Below, one piece after another: positions 7,497 to 16,781 of a stretch of 64,000 nt of DNA. Origin of the DNA: Pleurocapsa sp. PCC 7319 (GTDB lineage Bacteria; Cyanobacteriota; Cyanobacteriia; Cyanobacteriales; Xenococcaceae); the NCBI RefSeq assembly GCF_000332195.1, contig NZ_KB235922.1:2380211-2444210 (forward strand), given 5' to 3'. How positions within the stretch are numbered: the stretch's first letter is position 1; every line of letters starts with the position of its first letter. The notes under the pieces were generated by a model, which did not search any database, was not told the DNA's origin, and saw only the letters and a program-made list of their open reading frames with translations. Position numbers and translations under genes: made by a program.

Positions 7497-9224
7497 TTAC
7501 TGTTTCAAATACCAAATTGCTAAGGTTCTATCTCTGTTCCCGCTAATGACTACCTGTTCGCCAGCACTAGCAGCAATACTGTTAATAATGTCAGAGTGAT
7601 CAGTTTTGAGGCTTTGTTCTAATGCTCCCGTGGCGATATTCCAAGTTTTGATACTGCGATCGCGACTACCGCTAATGATGGTTTGTCCATCAGTACTAAC
7701 GACTAAGCCATGGATGTTGTCCGTATGACCTCGCAGAGTATGTTTAAGATTGCCCGCAGCATCCCAAACTCTAATGGTATGGTCGTCGCCACCACTAACA
7801 ATGGTGTTCCCATTTGGACTAACTGCCACCGTCCGAATTTCTTCTTCATGACCTTCCAGAGTCTGCTTTAATTCCCAAGTACGCCAACTCCAAACTTTTA
7901 CTTTGGTATCTTGACTACCGCTAACAATAGTATTTCCATCAGCACTAATCGCCACAGTATTAACGACATCTTCATGACCTTCTAAGGTTCGTTCTAACTG
8001 TCCTGTCCTGCGGTTCCAAATTTTAATTTTATGATCGTCGCTACCGCTAACAATGGTATCTCCGTTTAAACTGAGAGCGATGCTGTTAACAACATCTTCA
8101 TGACCTTCTAGGGTTCGTTCTAACTGCCCTGTTCTGCGGTTCCAAATTTTAATCTTGCGATCGCTCCCCGCACTGACAATGACATTGCCATTAGCACTAA
8201 TGGCTACACTTTTAATCTCTTCATCATGAGCAGGTATCGTCTGTTCCAAACTCCCCGATAGTGCATTCCATACTTTGATTTCGCGATCTCTGCCGCCAGT
8301 TACAACAGTTTGTCCGTTAGGAGTAATTGAGACACTTTTAATTTCATCTTGATGTTTTGCCAGGTTATATGCCAGTGAGTAATTAGAATTTCCTGTGACT
8401 TGCGGAACATAAGCAATCTGTTCCTCTGGTTCTGGGTCAACTTCGGCTTCAGGTGGTTCTTCTTCAGATATTTCTTCTTCAGATATTTCTTCTTCAGGTT
8501 CTTCCTCTTCGGGTGTTTCCTCTTCGGGTGCTTCTCCAGGTGGATAGTTAATAGATAAAGAAATAAATAAATTAATGGGAATTCCTCGACTAATATCTCT
8601 GCCACTCCTAATATCTCTTTCTGCCTCGCCATTAATCCCCACTAAACGACCTTGATCATCGAGGACGGCACCACCACTACTGCCAGGAAGAGTTTGGTTA
8701 GTATAAATTAAGGCATAACCTAATTGTTTTTGCGGATTTTTCAAAACGTCCTGTCTAATACTTCTAATTCTGCCATCCACAATATCTAAATCTGCTTGGA
8801 TAGCAGGAAAACCAGATACATAGACTTGCTGTAGAGGGGCGATTTCTTCCGAGTCTCCCATGGGAGCAGTTTGGTAATCATTATTACTTTTAAACTGTAC
8901 AACCATAAGATCTAAACCAGGAATTTCTTCTTTATTGGTGATAGCGTGTTTTTGCCCGTCAGGAGTATGAATTTGATAATTTCCATTATGACCAACTACA
9001 TGTTGATTAGTTAAAACAGAATAGACATTATTTTGACGATTAAAAATGACCCCAGAACCATTACTAGAAGAATTAGATTCCACAATTTTGACAGTAATAC
9101 TTTTTGCTCGATTACGAATCTCATTTTGATCTAAAGCCTCGCTCATAACCCTAGTGGATTGTAAGGGCAAAACTATAAGGGATAAACCAACCATTAAGGT
9201 AGCTAGTTTTTGAGGAAAATTCAT
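7497..9224 (-). CDS. Secreted trypsin-like protease fused to seven WD40 repeats
   Basis: 575 residues from ATG 9224, chosen because it begins an ordinary signal peptide (MNFPQKLATLMVGLSLIVLP). An upstream in-frame start would prepend 25 hydrophobic residues. The protease domain (about 30-220) has the full triad: His in LTNQHVVGHN, Asp in GLDLMVVQF and Ser in LPGSSGGAV. A very acidic Glu/Pro linker (~45 residues) follows, then seven WD40 repeats (LEGHEDVVN...GSxDxxIKIWN) that should form a beta-propeller. Substrate and location beyond the inner membrane are inferred. A COP23 gene lies upstream on the same strand. Repeats 3 and 4 are nearly identical at DNA level. Confidence 0.9.
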   Translation of the reverse strand: MNFPQKLATLMVGLSLIVLPLQSTRVMSEALDQNEIRNRAKSITVKIVESNSSSNGSGVIFNRQNNVYSVLTNQHVVGHNGNYQIHTPDGQKHAITNKEEIPGLDLMVVQFKSNNDYQTAPMGDSEEIAPLQQVYVSGFPAIQADLDIVDGRIRSIRQDVLKNPQKQLGYALIYTNQTLPGSSGGAVLDDQGRLVGINGEAERDIRSGRDISRGIPINLFISLSINYPPGEAPEEETPEEEEPEEEISEEEISEEEPPEAEVDPEPEEQIAYVPQVTGNSNYSLAYNLAKHQDEIKSVSITPNGQTVVTGGRDREIKVWNALSGSLEQTIPAHDEEIKSVAISANGNVIVSAGSDRKIKIWNRRTGQLERTLEGHEDVVNSIALSLNGDTIVSGSDDHKIKIWNRRTGQLERTLEGHEDVVNTVAISADGNTIVSGSQDTKVKVWSWRTWELKQTLEGHEEEIRTVAVSPNGNTIVSGGDDHTIRVWDAAGNLKHTLRGHTDNIHGLVVSTDGQTIISGSRDRSIKTWNIATGALEQSLKTDHSDIINSIAASAGEQVVISGNRDRTLAIWYLKQ

Positions 9225-9476
9225 TAGTCGATAAAAAGTAATTAAAGTAATTAAATATTTGAAGTTTAATATCAATAGTTTAATCAAGTAAGAAGTCACC
9301 AGTCACTATTAGACATGGACCGAAATAAACTCACTATAAAGCGAAAAATCCCACAATATATTGCTTGCTACTTGCTACTGCTACTTCCATACAATAGTAC
9401 TAGTAGATTTATTCTCCTTGACATAGTTGCTGTGAATGATGTCAATTTACTCAGTTACCAAGAAAACATTAAGTAA

Positions 9477-10022
9477 CTAGGGCTGAGTTGGGTCACTCCA
9501 GTTAAGAAACATTTCCATATTGACATAGGTTTCTCCGTTTACTTCAGAAATTAAGGTTTCTGGATCATTACTTTGGCTATTAAGTGGGATTGGACCACTT
9601 GCTGCCCAGACACGACGGTCTAAGATTCTGAGTAGAGTTTGATTGGCATCTGTACCTGGTTTTAAAGTTACTAATAGTCCATCAGGTAAGCAAGAACCAC
9701 CTTTATAAGCTGCTACACATAGAACAGGCAAGTTATTGAGGGTATCTGCCTTGATATATTTTAATGTCCCGTTATTATCAAATTTTTGGAATCTATCTGA
9801 TACAATTTGGCAACGTTGTTCAGGAGTAAATGGAGGCGGAAAGGAACGATCTGTCCATCTAATCAGAGGAATTGCACCTCTTTCGGTTTGAACTGTGGTA
9901 GCAATTTGATTGCCGTCACAATAGAAACGATCTTGAGCATAGCTAGATTCTGCTCTAGCAGCGATCGAACTGACAACTACACTCAGTCCAATAATGGTTT
10001 GAGCTAATAAGTTGAATTTCAT
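9477..10022 (-). CDS. COP23-domain secreted protein
   Basis: 181 residues from ATG 10022. The ATG 6 bases upstream would leave only 2 bases after the GGAG ribosome site. The signal peptide FNLLAQTIIGLSVVVSSIAA is cleaved near ARAES. The mature part matches the cyanobacterial COP23 domain: FYCDGNQIATTVQTERG, PLIRWTDRSFPPPFTPEQRC, LPVLCVAAYKGGSCLPDGLL and TLLRILDRRV. Its conserved cysteines (YCDGNQ, EQRCQI, LCVA, SCLPDG) could form disulfides. COP23 was described as a circadian-oscillating membrane-associated protein; the biochemical role is unknown. It is a neighbour of the trypsin-WD40 gene. Confidence 0.85.
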   Translation of the reverse strand: MKFNLLAQTIIGLSVVVSSIAARAESSYAQDRFYCDGNQIATTVQTERGAIPLIRWTDRSFPPPFTPEQRCQIVSDRFQKFDNNGTLKYIKADTLNNLPVLCVAAYKGGSCLPDGLLVTLKPGTDANQTLLRILDRRVWAASGPIPLNSQSNDPETLISEVNGETYVNMEMFLNWSDPTQP

Positions 10023-10359
10023 CGTCATTACTCCACTGAAAAAGGTGATTATATTTTTAAAGATATAAATTAAATAATAAGTTGCTCTAATACAATTGTA
10101 GTGCTAAAAAAATAATAAATGTTTCAAAATGCCAGTTTTTATCTAAATTTTATTTATATGTTTTTATACGTTACATATAATTTTAAAATGCAATTAGGCA
10201 ACAAAATTAAATTAGATAACTTTCTACAATAAATATCGCTTAATTCAATAGCTAGAATGCAGCAATTGCAGTTAGTAAATAAACAGTCAGCATTTCGGCT
10301 TAATTAGCTGCTATATTAAATCTCTGCGATACTGCTTGCTGACTTCGAATTTTTTGATT
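10023..10359. other. AT-rich divergent promoter region
   Basis: Very AT-rich spacer between the divergent COP23 and AstE/AspA-like genes. No gene or clear structure is seen. Confidence 0.5.
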
Positions 10360-11481
10360 ATGATTCCCAGTATTTCCAGCATAGATTTATTTAAATTAGC
10401 TTCTGGTGATGTCTTATCTTTGCAACTATATAAGTTTAGAGGTAAGCAACCTGGAAAAAAGGCTTATATCCAAGCTAATTTACACGGTGCAGAAATAGTG
10501 GGAAATGCTGTGATCCAGCAGTTAATTGAGTTTTTAACCACTTTAGATGACTCTCAATTACAGGGAGAAATATGGTTGGTACCGGTATGTAATCCTCTAG
10601 GAGTAAATCAGCGATCGCATTTTTTTTCCACAGGTAGATTTAATAGTTACGATGGTAAAAACTGGAATCGTATTTTCTGGGATTATGAGAAAGAAGCAAA
10701 AGATTTGACTGAGTTTGCCCAAACGCAGATTGATCATGATCCAAAAACAATTCGGAGTAATTATCTGGCTAAAATTAAGCAAGCTTGGCAAGAAGAACTA
10801 GATGCTATCAATCGACCCAGTAGTGTGCCTCTTAGTCGGCAATATCGTTATCAATTACAGTCATTATGTTTAGATGCAAATTATGTAATTGATATTCATA
10901 GTTCTAGTAATCAAGGGATCGACTTTACATTTTGCTTTAAGGAAAGAATTATTAGTGCCAAATATCTATTACTAGAATATGGCATTTTGATGAATGAATA
11001 TGATGGCGATGCTTTTGACGAGGCTTTTTTAAAACCTTGGTTAGCTTTAGAAAAAGAGTTAGCTAGCTTAGGTAAAGAAATTAAATTTGATATCGAATCT
11101 TGGACGCTAGAATTAGGTACAGGAATGGTTATGAATCCTACTTCAGTTGCTAGAGGATTTGCTGGGATTAAAAACTACTTAGCCTATAAAAAGATTTTAT
11201 CCATACCTGAGCCAATTGCAACGACAGCTATAACTCTAGTTCCCAGGGATAAAATCAAAAGCTATTATGCCCCCACCGGTGGTATGATTCAATCGAGATT
11301 ACCCTTAAAAACTAAAGTTAATGTAGGCACTCAAATCTATCAGCTTTTGAGTTTTAATAAACAAGGGCAAATACCAGAAATAATTAATATCTGTGCCGAA
11401 AATAACGGAATAGTGTTTGATATTTCTGCCAATCAATGTGTTAATCAGGGTGAATATGTTATGGATATTTTGGATTGTTAA
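10360..11481 (+). CDS. Second AstE/AspA-family (aspartoacylase-like) protein
   Basis: 373 residues from ATG 10360; the TTG at 10336 is in frame but less likely. It is a zinc-dependent deacylase or carboxypeptidase-like fold: AYIQANLHGAEIVGNAV gives the His/Glu ligands, VPVCNPLGVNQRS follows, and YVIDIHSSSNQG supplies the third ligand His. Between these lies a longer insertion (SYDGKNWNRIFWDYEKEAK) typical of the bacterial DUF2817-like branch. The C-terminal beta domain contains APTGGMIQSRLPLKTKVNVG. It is only distantly like the family member at 2241-3191. era follows 27 bp downstream. The substrate is unknown. Confidence 0.75.
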   Translation: MIPSISSIDLFKLASGDVLSLQLYKFRGKQPGKKAYIQANLHGAEIVGNAVIQQLIEFLTTLDDSQLQGEIWLVPVCNPLGVNQRSHFFSTGRFNSYDGKNWNRIFWDYEKEAKDLTEFAQTQIDHDPKTIRSNYLAKIKQAWQEELDAINRPSSVPLSRQYRYQLQSLCLDANYVIDIHSSSNQGIDFTFCFKERIISAKYLLLEYGILMNEYDGDAFDEAFLKPWLALEKELASLGKEIKFDIESWTLELGTGMVMNPTSVARGFAGIKNYLAYKKILSIPEPIATTAITLVPRDKIKSYYAPTGGMIQSRLPLKTKVNVGTQIYQLLSFNKQGQIPEIINICAENNGIVFDISANQCVNQGEYVMDILDC

Positions 11482-11508
11482 CTAGCTATTATTTAATCGT
11501 AATAATTT

Positions 11509-12468
11509 ATGGACTCGCAAGAATTACAAGAATTAAGTGTCAATAATCAATCTGCTATAGTTCCTATTGCCCCAGAAGGGTTTAAGTCAGGTTTTGTTGC
11601 CATTGTCGGTAGACCTAATGTGGGTAAATCCACTTTAATGAATCATTTGATTGGTCAAAAAATTGCCATCACTTCCCCTGTTGCCCAAACTACTCGTAAT
11701 CGTCTACAGGGCATTTTAACAACTTCAGAAGCCCAAATTATTTTTGTTGACACTCCTGGTATTCACAAGCCCCACCATGAACTAGGAAAACTTTTAGTTC
11801 AAAATGCCAAGACAGCTATCAAGTCAGTAGATTTAGTCTTATTTGTCGTCGATAGTTCTACGGATGCTGGCACAGGCGATCACTTTATTTTTAATATTTT
11901 AAAACATCTTTCTGTCCCTGTAATACTAGGGTTAAATAAAGTAGATTTGCAGCCTAAAAATTATCAATTTATTGATGATAGCTATGCCGATTTAATTGCC
12001 GATACTGATTGGTCAACAGTTAAGTTTTCAGCTACTACTGGTGTAGGGACAGAGCAGCTACAACAAGCGTTAATCGAAAATCTCGAATCAGGCCCTTATT
12101 ATTATCCTCCCGATTTAGTTACCGATCAGCCTGAACGCTTTATTATTGCCGAATTAATTAGAGAGCAAATTTTGTTACATACTCGTCAAGAGATTCCTCA
12201 TTCCGTAGCAATTACAATTGAAAAAATGGAGGAAACGCCAAAAATCACCAAAATCAATGCTGCAATCAATATTGAGCGCAGTTCCCAAAAAGGTATTATC
12301 ATCGGCAAGAAAGGTAGTATGTTAAAAACTATTGGTACAGCAGCACGTAAACAAATTCAAAAGCTAATTTCTGGAGGGGTTTACTTAGAATTATTTGTCA
12401 AAGTTGAACCCCAATGGCGACAATCTCGAATTAGGCTTGCTGAGTTTGGTTATCAAGTTGAAGAGTAG
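11509..12468 (+). CDS. era: GTPase Era
   Basis: 319 residues. Era is an essential GTPase that binds the 16S rRNA 3' end during 30S maturation. G1 is GRPNVGKST, G2 is TTRNR, G3 is DTPG (FVDTPGIHKPHHELGK) and G4 is NKVD. The C-terminal KH domain shows GIIIGKKGSMLKTIGTAARK. Length is normal, with a ~25-residue N-terminal extension before GFVAIVGR. It may be co-transcribed with the AstE/AspA-like gene upstream and moaD downstream. Confidence 0.97.
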   Translation: MDSQELQELSVNNQSAIVPIAPEGFKSGFVAIVGRPNVGKSTLMNHLIGQKIAITSPVAQTTRNRLQGILTTSEAQIIFVDTPGIHKPHHELGKLLVQNAKTAIKSVDLVLFVVDSSTDAGTGDHFIFNILKHLSVPVILGLNKVDLQPKNYQFIDDSYADLIADTDWSTVKFSATTGVGTEQLQQALIENLESGPYYYPPDLVTDQPERFIIAELIREQILLHTRQEIPHSVAITIEKMEETPKITKINAAINIERSSQKGIIIGKKGSMLKTIGTAARKQIQKLISGGVYLELFVKVEPQWRQSRIRLAEFGYQVEE

Positions 12469-12477
12469 GTAATTAAG

Positions 12478-12498
12478 TAATCAGTAATCAGTAATCAG
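12478..12498. repeat. Three tandem TAATCAG heptamers before moaD
   Basis: Three exact copies of TAATCAG lie between era and moaD and end 2 bases before the moaD ATG, where a Shine-Dalgarno sequence would be expected. The same heptamer recurs at 24007-24037. Confidence 0.85.
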
Positions 12499-12500
12499 TA

Positions 12501-12770
12501 ATGGTTGAATCAACTATTAAAACTATTCAAGTTAAAGTTAAATTATTTGCGATTTATCAAGAGGTTTTTGATACACCTGAGCTAGATTTAGTTCTTCTTC
12601 CACAGTCTACGGTAAATAATGTTTTGCAGTCTTTAATTGAGCAAAAGCCTCAGTTGGCTAAATGGCAAGAAGTTACTCGTTTTGGTGTTAATTTAAAGTT
12701 TGTCTCATCGGACACACAGCTTCAGGATGGAGATGAAGTTGTCTTAATTCCTCCCGTTAGTGGTGGATAG
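12501..12770 (+). CDS. moaD: MoaD/ThiS-family sulfur carrier (molybdopterin synthase small subunit)
   Basis: 89 residues with a beta-grasp ubiquitin-like fold ending in the essential Gly-Gly (VVLIPPVSGG), which is thiocarboxylated and donates sulfur. KVKLFAIYQEVF at the start and LQDGDEVVLIPPVSGG at the end are MoaD-like. ThiS proteins are usually ~65 residues, so MoaD is preferred. No other molybdopterin gene is in the window. The start follows heptamer repeats instead of a Shine-Dalgarno. Confidence 0.85.
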   Translation: MVESTIKTIQVKVKLFAIYQEVFDTPELDLVLLPQSTVNNVLQSLIEQKPQLAKWQEVTRFGVNLKFVSSDTQLQDGDEVVLIPPVSGG

Positions 12771-12891
12771 TTCAGAATTGGTAGGGGCGAACAGCCGTTT
12801 GCCCTTACTGGGGTTAGGAGTAGACGCGATTTATTTGTGTTAGATTTTACGTTATTTGTAATAAAATTTATCATCATAAATTTATTATTCC

Positions 12892-14541
12892 ATGGGGTCT
12901 AACCATATTGAACTTAGTAAATTAATTAATATTTTAGAGAAAAGTAATCATTATCTATCGCAAAAAGTTTTAGCTGAACCTAGTTATAGTAAATTAATCG
13001 AAACACTAGACTCAGAAATTTATAATCTCAAAATAGCTAATAAACCTATCATTAAAATTGTTAGTCCCTGTTTAACTCTGGCAACAAAATTTCAAGCAAT
13101 AAATGAAGCTAATCAAGAATTGCGATCGCTTTATGAATTTCAGGTTGTTTCTCCAATCAAACAACTCAAGAAAATAACTATAGACTGTGATGTAATTTGT
13201 TTAATTTATAACTCAAGCCAAAATATTCTCGCCGCTCATCAGAAATTAATTAAACTAGCAAATAAAAATAATATTAGTTTAATCCTTTTGGTTGAACAGC
13301 AGGAAATAAATACGCTTTATGCTAATTTAACAGATTGGCTAGCAGCCCAAAACTGTTCCCAACTCAATCAGCTACTATTACCTTTAGAAGACTTTATCAA
13401 CTTGGATGATGAGCAAAATATTATAGTTTATCAGCAGTTGCTATTTGAGCTATCTAAACCAGTAAAAGAAAAATTTGTAGCCAGGATAGTCGAACAATCA
13501 ATCACTAAAATTCAGCATTTTTTTGCAACAGAGATCAAAAATGTATGGCGAGAGATAAAGCAAACTAAAGATAAATACCTTCAAGGAGAACCCCCAGAGC
13601 AATATCAGTCGAAAATCCGTCAAGCTTTCAATAAAATAAATCGAGATAAACAGCAGTTTTTTAAATGTATTCAACAAAATATTAACCATTCAAGAAGTGA
13701 TTATTTAAATCCATTTATCTCTAATAGTTGGATATTTACTATTCAACAGGTTATTCAAGAATCCCAACTCAAAATTATTCAAGAAGAGCAAAAAAAGTAC
13801 ATATATCTCACTGTTGAGTATTCAAACTGTACTGAATATATTCATAGTTATATTTTAGGTTTATACCAACAAAAAATTACCGACGCTCTGCAATTTCAAT
13901 GGTCAGAAATTAATTTTGTTTATGCTGGGGGAGGACTAGAACAACTAACTAAGAAAATTAATACTGAATTAGAAACTATTAGTTCACTATGTCCACAAGA
14001 ATTTTATCTTATGGAAACTGTTCTAACAGAAGAAAAACAGCCTGACTTAGATTTGGCAAAATTTATTGATTCAAGTTGCCTTAAAACTAATAGCAGAATT
14101 CTCTTTGACTATAGCTTTACTCAAAGTAGCTGGTTTCGTTTGTTAATCTCAGTATTAGTAGGTACTGGGATCTATTTGATTACTAAGTTGTTTTTTGGTA
14201 CTGGTAAATTTATCGGTTTTGTTATTCTGATTTTTCAGGCAATTAATTTGTTGATTGGTCAAGATATCCGAAAAATGAAACTAAAACAGCATAAAAATGA
14301 GTTAAAGCGAACTGTTGAAAATAAGTATCAAAATTTAATTCGGTTGCTAGTTGATAAAGTAATTCAAACTTTAATTATTTTCTTAGAGCAAGAAAATCAA
14401 CTATATCAGCAACAGATAGATGCGATCGCCAATATGGCAAATACAAAACTAGAAGAGATCAAGCAAACAATCAATCAGTATCAGTCAAGAATCAACAATC
14501 TCAATCAGGATCGGGCACAAATATTATCTTGGTTTGATTAG
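12892..14541 (+). CDS. Unrecognised 549-residue protein with paired membrane helices and coiled coils
   Basis: I do not recognise a named family. The N-terminal ~200 residues alternate helices and hydrophobic strands: KPIIKIVSPCLTLATKF, CDVICLIYNSS and NNISLILLVEQQ, the last two resembling the core strands of a Rossmann or GTPase fold. There is no P-loop. Residues ~210-400 are long charged helices. Residues ~418-460 contain two hydrophobic segments (FRLLISVLVGTGIYLITKLF, FIGFVILIFQAINLLI). The last ~90 residues are coiled coil. The order (nucleotide-domain-like head, helices, membrane hairpin, coiled coil) recalls bacterial dynamin-like proteins, but the missing P-loop makes this a weak guess. 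Confidence 0.6.
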   Translation: MGSNHIELSKLINILEKSNHYLSQKVLAEPSYSKLIETLDSEIYNLKIANKPIIKIVSPCLTLATKFQAINEANQELRSLYEFQVVSPIKQLKKITIDCDVICLIYNSSQNILAAHQKLIKLANKNNISLILLVEQQEINTLYANLTDWLAAQNCSQLNQLLLPLEDFINLDDEQNIIVYQQLLFELSKPVKEKFVARIVEQSITKIQHFFATEIKNVWREIKQTKDKYLQGEPPEQYQSKIRQAFNKINRDKQQFFKCIQQNINHSRSDYLNPFISNSWIFTIQQVIQESQLKIIQEEQKKYIYLTVEYSNCTEYIHSYILGLYQQKITDALQFQWSEINFVYAGGGLEQLTKKINTELETISSLCPQEFYLMETVLTEEKQPDLDLAKFIDSSCLKTNSRILFDYSFTQSSWFRLLISVLVGTGIYLITKLFFGTGKFIGFVILIFQAINLLIGQDIRKMKLKQHKNELKRTVENKYQNLIRLLVDKVIQTLIIFLEQENQLYQQQIDAIANMANTKLEEIKQTINQYQSRINNLNQDRAQILSWFD

Positions 14542-14553
14542 TTAATCTAAAAC

Positions 14554-14916
14554 TTAAATAATTTTCTCATCGATAGAAAGTAGTTCGTAACCGTGAATAC
14601 GCCAACTATAGTCTGGTTGATGTTGCAGAATAAAAACTCCTTGAGCTAGATTTCCACCTTGATCCATAACCACTGAGACCAATGCTGGATAATTACTAAT
14701 TAGAGTAAATCCACGAAACATAATTGAACGAGAAGAAAAAATGCAATGATACTTATCCTTAAGCATCATTATAAAATCTTCTGTTTGCTCAAATTTACTC
14801 TGAACGGTTGGGCTAGTAAGCGCAAAAGCTGTTTCTCCATCATTTTGTTGAAATGCCTGTAGCTGTTTTTCCACTAGCTGACGGATTATTGCCTTATCAT
14901 GTTCTGTAATGTACAT
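14554..14916 (-). CDS. DUF4864-type NTF2-like protein
   Basis: 120 residues. An N-terminal helix (AIIRQLVEKQLQAFQQNDGE) is followed by FALTSPTVQSKF, FIMMLKDKYHCIF and a C-terminal strand pair (GVFILQHQPDYSWRIHGYEL). This matches DUF4864, an NTF2/SnoaL-like fold. No catalytic residues are known and no signal peptide is present. It converges with the 549-residue gene, with a 12 bp gap. The function is unknown. Confidence 0.7.
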   Translation of the reverse strand: MYITEHDKAIIRQLVEKQLQAFQQNDGETAFALTSPTVQSKFEQTEDFIMMLKDKYHCIFSSRSIMFRGFTLISNYPALVSVVMDQGGNLAQGVFILQHQPDYSWRIHGYELLSIDEKII

Positions 14917-14988
14917 TTGTGGCGACTTTCTAGATAAAACTTGCTGTTGTGAAGGCTGAATCGTATTTAAAACTATTTATTTTCCCGT

Positions 14989-15852
14989 TTAGCCCTTTAC
15001 TGCGCCCGCTGTTAATCCTTGTACAATCTGACGTTGGAAAATCAAGACAAGCACAACTAATGGTAGAGTACCCAAAACTGTAGCTGCGGCGATCGGTCCA
15101 TAGGGAATATCAAATAGCGTTGCGCCTCCTAATTGAGCAGTAGCTACGGGAATAGTTTTTTTGGCTTCTTCGGTAATAAAAGTCAAAGCGAAAATATATT
15201 CGTTCCAAGCAAAAATGAAAGTTAAAATACCAGTGGTTGCTAAAGCTGGTAATGTCATCGGTAACACTATATTTACCAACATTCCAAGTGTCTTATAACC
15301 ATCAATTTTGGCAGCATCTTCAAGATCTTTAGGTAGTTGTTGGAAAAAGCTCCTCATTACTAAAATAGTTAGAGGCAAGTTGATCGCAGTATAAGGAATG
15401 ATTAATGCTAGGTAATTGTTACCTAGACCTATTGCTTTAACTATTTCTAATAGTCCTAGAAACAATAGTACATAAGGAAATAAAGTAATAATTAAAACCC
15501 CTGTCAAAATCAACTTTTCTCCTTTTAGATTCATTCTCGTTAGAGCATAAGCAGCTGGAGAACCAAATACAAGGCATAATACAGTTGAGATACTTGCTAC
15601 CAAGGCACTATTGAAAATATAGTTTACAAATGGACGACGAGTAAACAGTTCTCTGTAGTGTTCAAAGGTTATGTTACCAGGAAAATAGACATTAGGAATC
15701 GCTGATATGTCCTCATTTAGCTTTACCGAAGTCAATATTTGCCAGAGAATGGGTGCCAAAAAGAAGATTACAGTGGAGCAAATACCAACTATGAGTAATA
15801 CTTTACCTAATAGTTGGTTAACTGTTTGTTGATTTTGATTGGTCGATGACAT
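14989..15852 (-). CDS. Carbohydrate ABC transporter permease (MalG family)
   Basis: 287 residues with six predicted membrane helices (first LIVGICSTVIFFLAPILWQI). The binding-protein-dependent transport signature (EAA loop) is EDAAKIDGYKTLGMLVNIVL, followed by TGILTFIFAWNEYIFAL. The subtype is the MalG-like second permease of sugar or polyol importers. The cognate first permease, ATPase and binding protein are not in the window, so it works with subunits encoded elsewhere. Its substrate cannot be told from sequence. Confidence 0.9.
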   Translation of the reverse strand: MSSTNQNQQTVNQLLGKVLLIVGICSTVIFFLAPILWQILTSVKLNEDISAIPNVYFPGNITFEHYRELFTRRPFVNYIFNSALVASISTVLCLVFGSPAAYALTRMNLKGEKLILTGVLIITLFPYVLLFLGLLEIVKAIGLGNNYLALIIPYTAINLPLTILVMRSFFQQLPKDLEDAAKIDGYKTLGMLVNIVLPMTLPALATTGILTFIFAWNEYIFALTFITEEAKKTIPVATAQLGGATLFDIPYGPIAAATVLGTLPLVVLVLIFQRQIVQGLTAGAVKG

Positions 15853-15928
15853 AGTTGACTTTACTAAGCCGGAATCATTACTAAATTAATGTTACAGGTT
15901 CTGGGGTAATAAAATTATATTTAAGTTG

Positions 15929-16042
15929 TCAGTTTAGAGCCTCAGGTTGTTGAAGAATTTTCCTGACTTTTGACTTTAGCCAATCTCCTAAATGATCTTG
16001 AGCGTCTTTTATTTTTTGTTCTAAAAGCTGAATGTCTAACAT
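15929..16042 (-). CDS. Possible 37-residue peptide upstream of the ABC permease
   Basis: A short frame begins MLDIQLLEQKIKDAQDHLGD and ends with KILQQPEALN. It has an amphipathic-helix composition and lies upstream of the permease on the same strand. No Shine-Dalgarno is seen. It may be a real small gene, a fragment or chance. Confidence 0.25.
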   Translation of the reverse strand: MLDIQLLEQKIKDAQDHLGDWLKSKVRKILQQPEALN

Positions 16043-16093
16043 TGACGACAATACTCATATATATAAAAAATATTTTATTTTTCAGCCTAGTAT

Positions 16094-16407
16094 ATGAGGT
16101 TTGTCATTGTCCAACATCTCGATCCCCTTCACCGATTGCTGATGGCAAATATTCTCAGTCGGCGTACCTCACCCCGGTTAGCTTACAACATCGAATTTTT
16201 CGCCGCGTACCTAGTAAAAATAGACGCGATCGCCTATTGTCTGCGGAAAGAATCGAAATCAATGATATTACTAGCACTCTTGAACTACAGGAACGCATAC
16301 AGGAATCAGCTTTCGACGCGAGTTCTGTAGCCCAAATAATTGTGGATTCTCATGGTATTTTGATGAAAGAACCTCGGGGAGTAATTGTCATGATGGAAGA
16401 AAAGTGA
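16094..16407 (+). pseudogene. Remnant of a CheB/CheR-type hybrid protein
   Basis: Two short fragments survive in different frames. First, MRFVIVQHLDPLHRLLMANI and LSRRTSP matches the CheB methylesterase domain. Second, in the frame ending at 16407, RIEINDITSTLELQERIQES and DASSVAQIIVDSHGIL matches the region joining the helical linker to a PAS domain in CheB-CheR-PAS hybrids. Almost all of the gene is missing between and after them. It is non-functional. No other chemotaxis gene is nearby. Confidence 0.6.
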
Positions 16408-16781
16408 GGACTAGAGCAATATCTCTTCAGAACGAAGTAAATCAATCGTAAAATTAGACCCTTTTTTCGATATTCTTACTCTAGGCATCAACAAATTTTT
16501 CTGTTATCTTGACATTAACCCTAAGTACTTATGTAACAATAGGTATTCAACGAATTTATCAACTTATATGAAATAGAAGAGCTAATAAATGAGTAGGTGG
16601 GTGAAATTAAATATAAAACGGTTTTTGCCGGGGTTAGGGGTTAGGGGATGGGTGATAGGGAAAAGATTAATTAGTTGGGTTTTATAAATTATTATGCCTA
16701 TCTACTTAACATTACATAAAACTAAAATAATTAAGGTTAAATAATATTAAAAAACTTTGATTTGAAATATAGTAATATCCC
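16408..16781. other. Gene-free AT-rich spacer
   Basis: No gene is seen. A G-rich patch near 16620-16665 (GGGGTTAGGGGTTAGGGGA) stands out in otherwise AT-rich DNA. Confidence 0.5.

Noticed and set aside
8300-8632. 110-codon minus-strand Lys/Asn-rich frame
   Set aside because: It is an alternative frame through the acidic repeat linker of the trypsin-WD40 gene; composition is explained by the repeated GAA-type codons.
14989-15852. Complete sugar ABC transporter operon
   Set aside because: Only one permease is present; flanking genes are DUF4864 and a gene remnant.
15970-16407. 145-codon complete gene
   Set aside because: Only its last ~45 residues resemble a protein family, and the preceding homologous CheB piece is in another frame. 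It was treated as a pseudogene.
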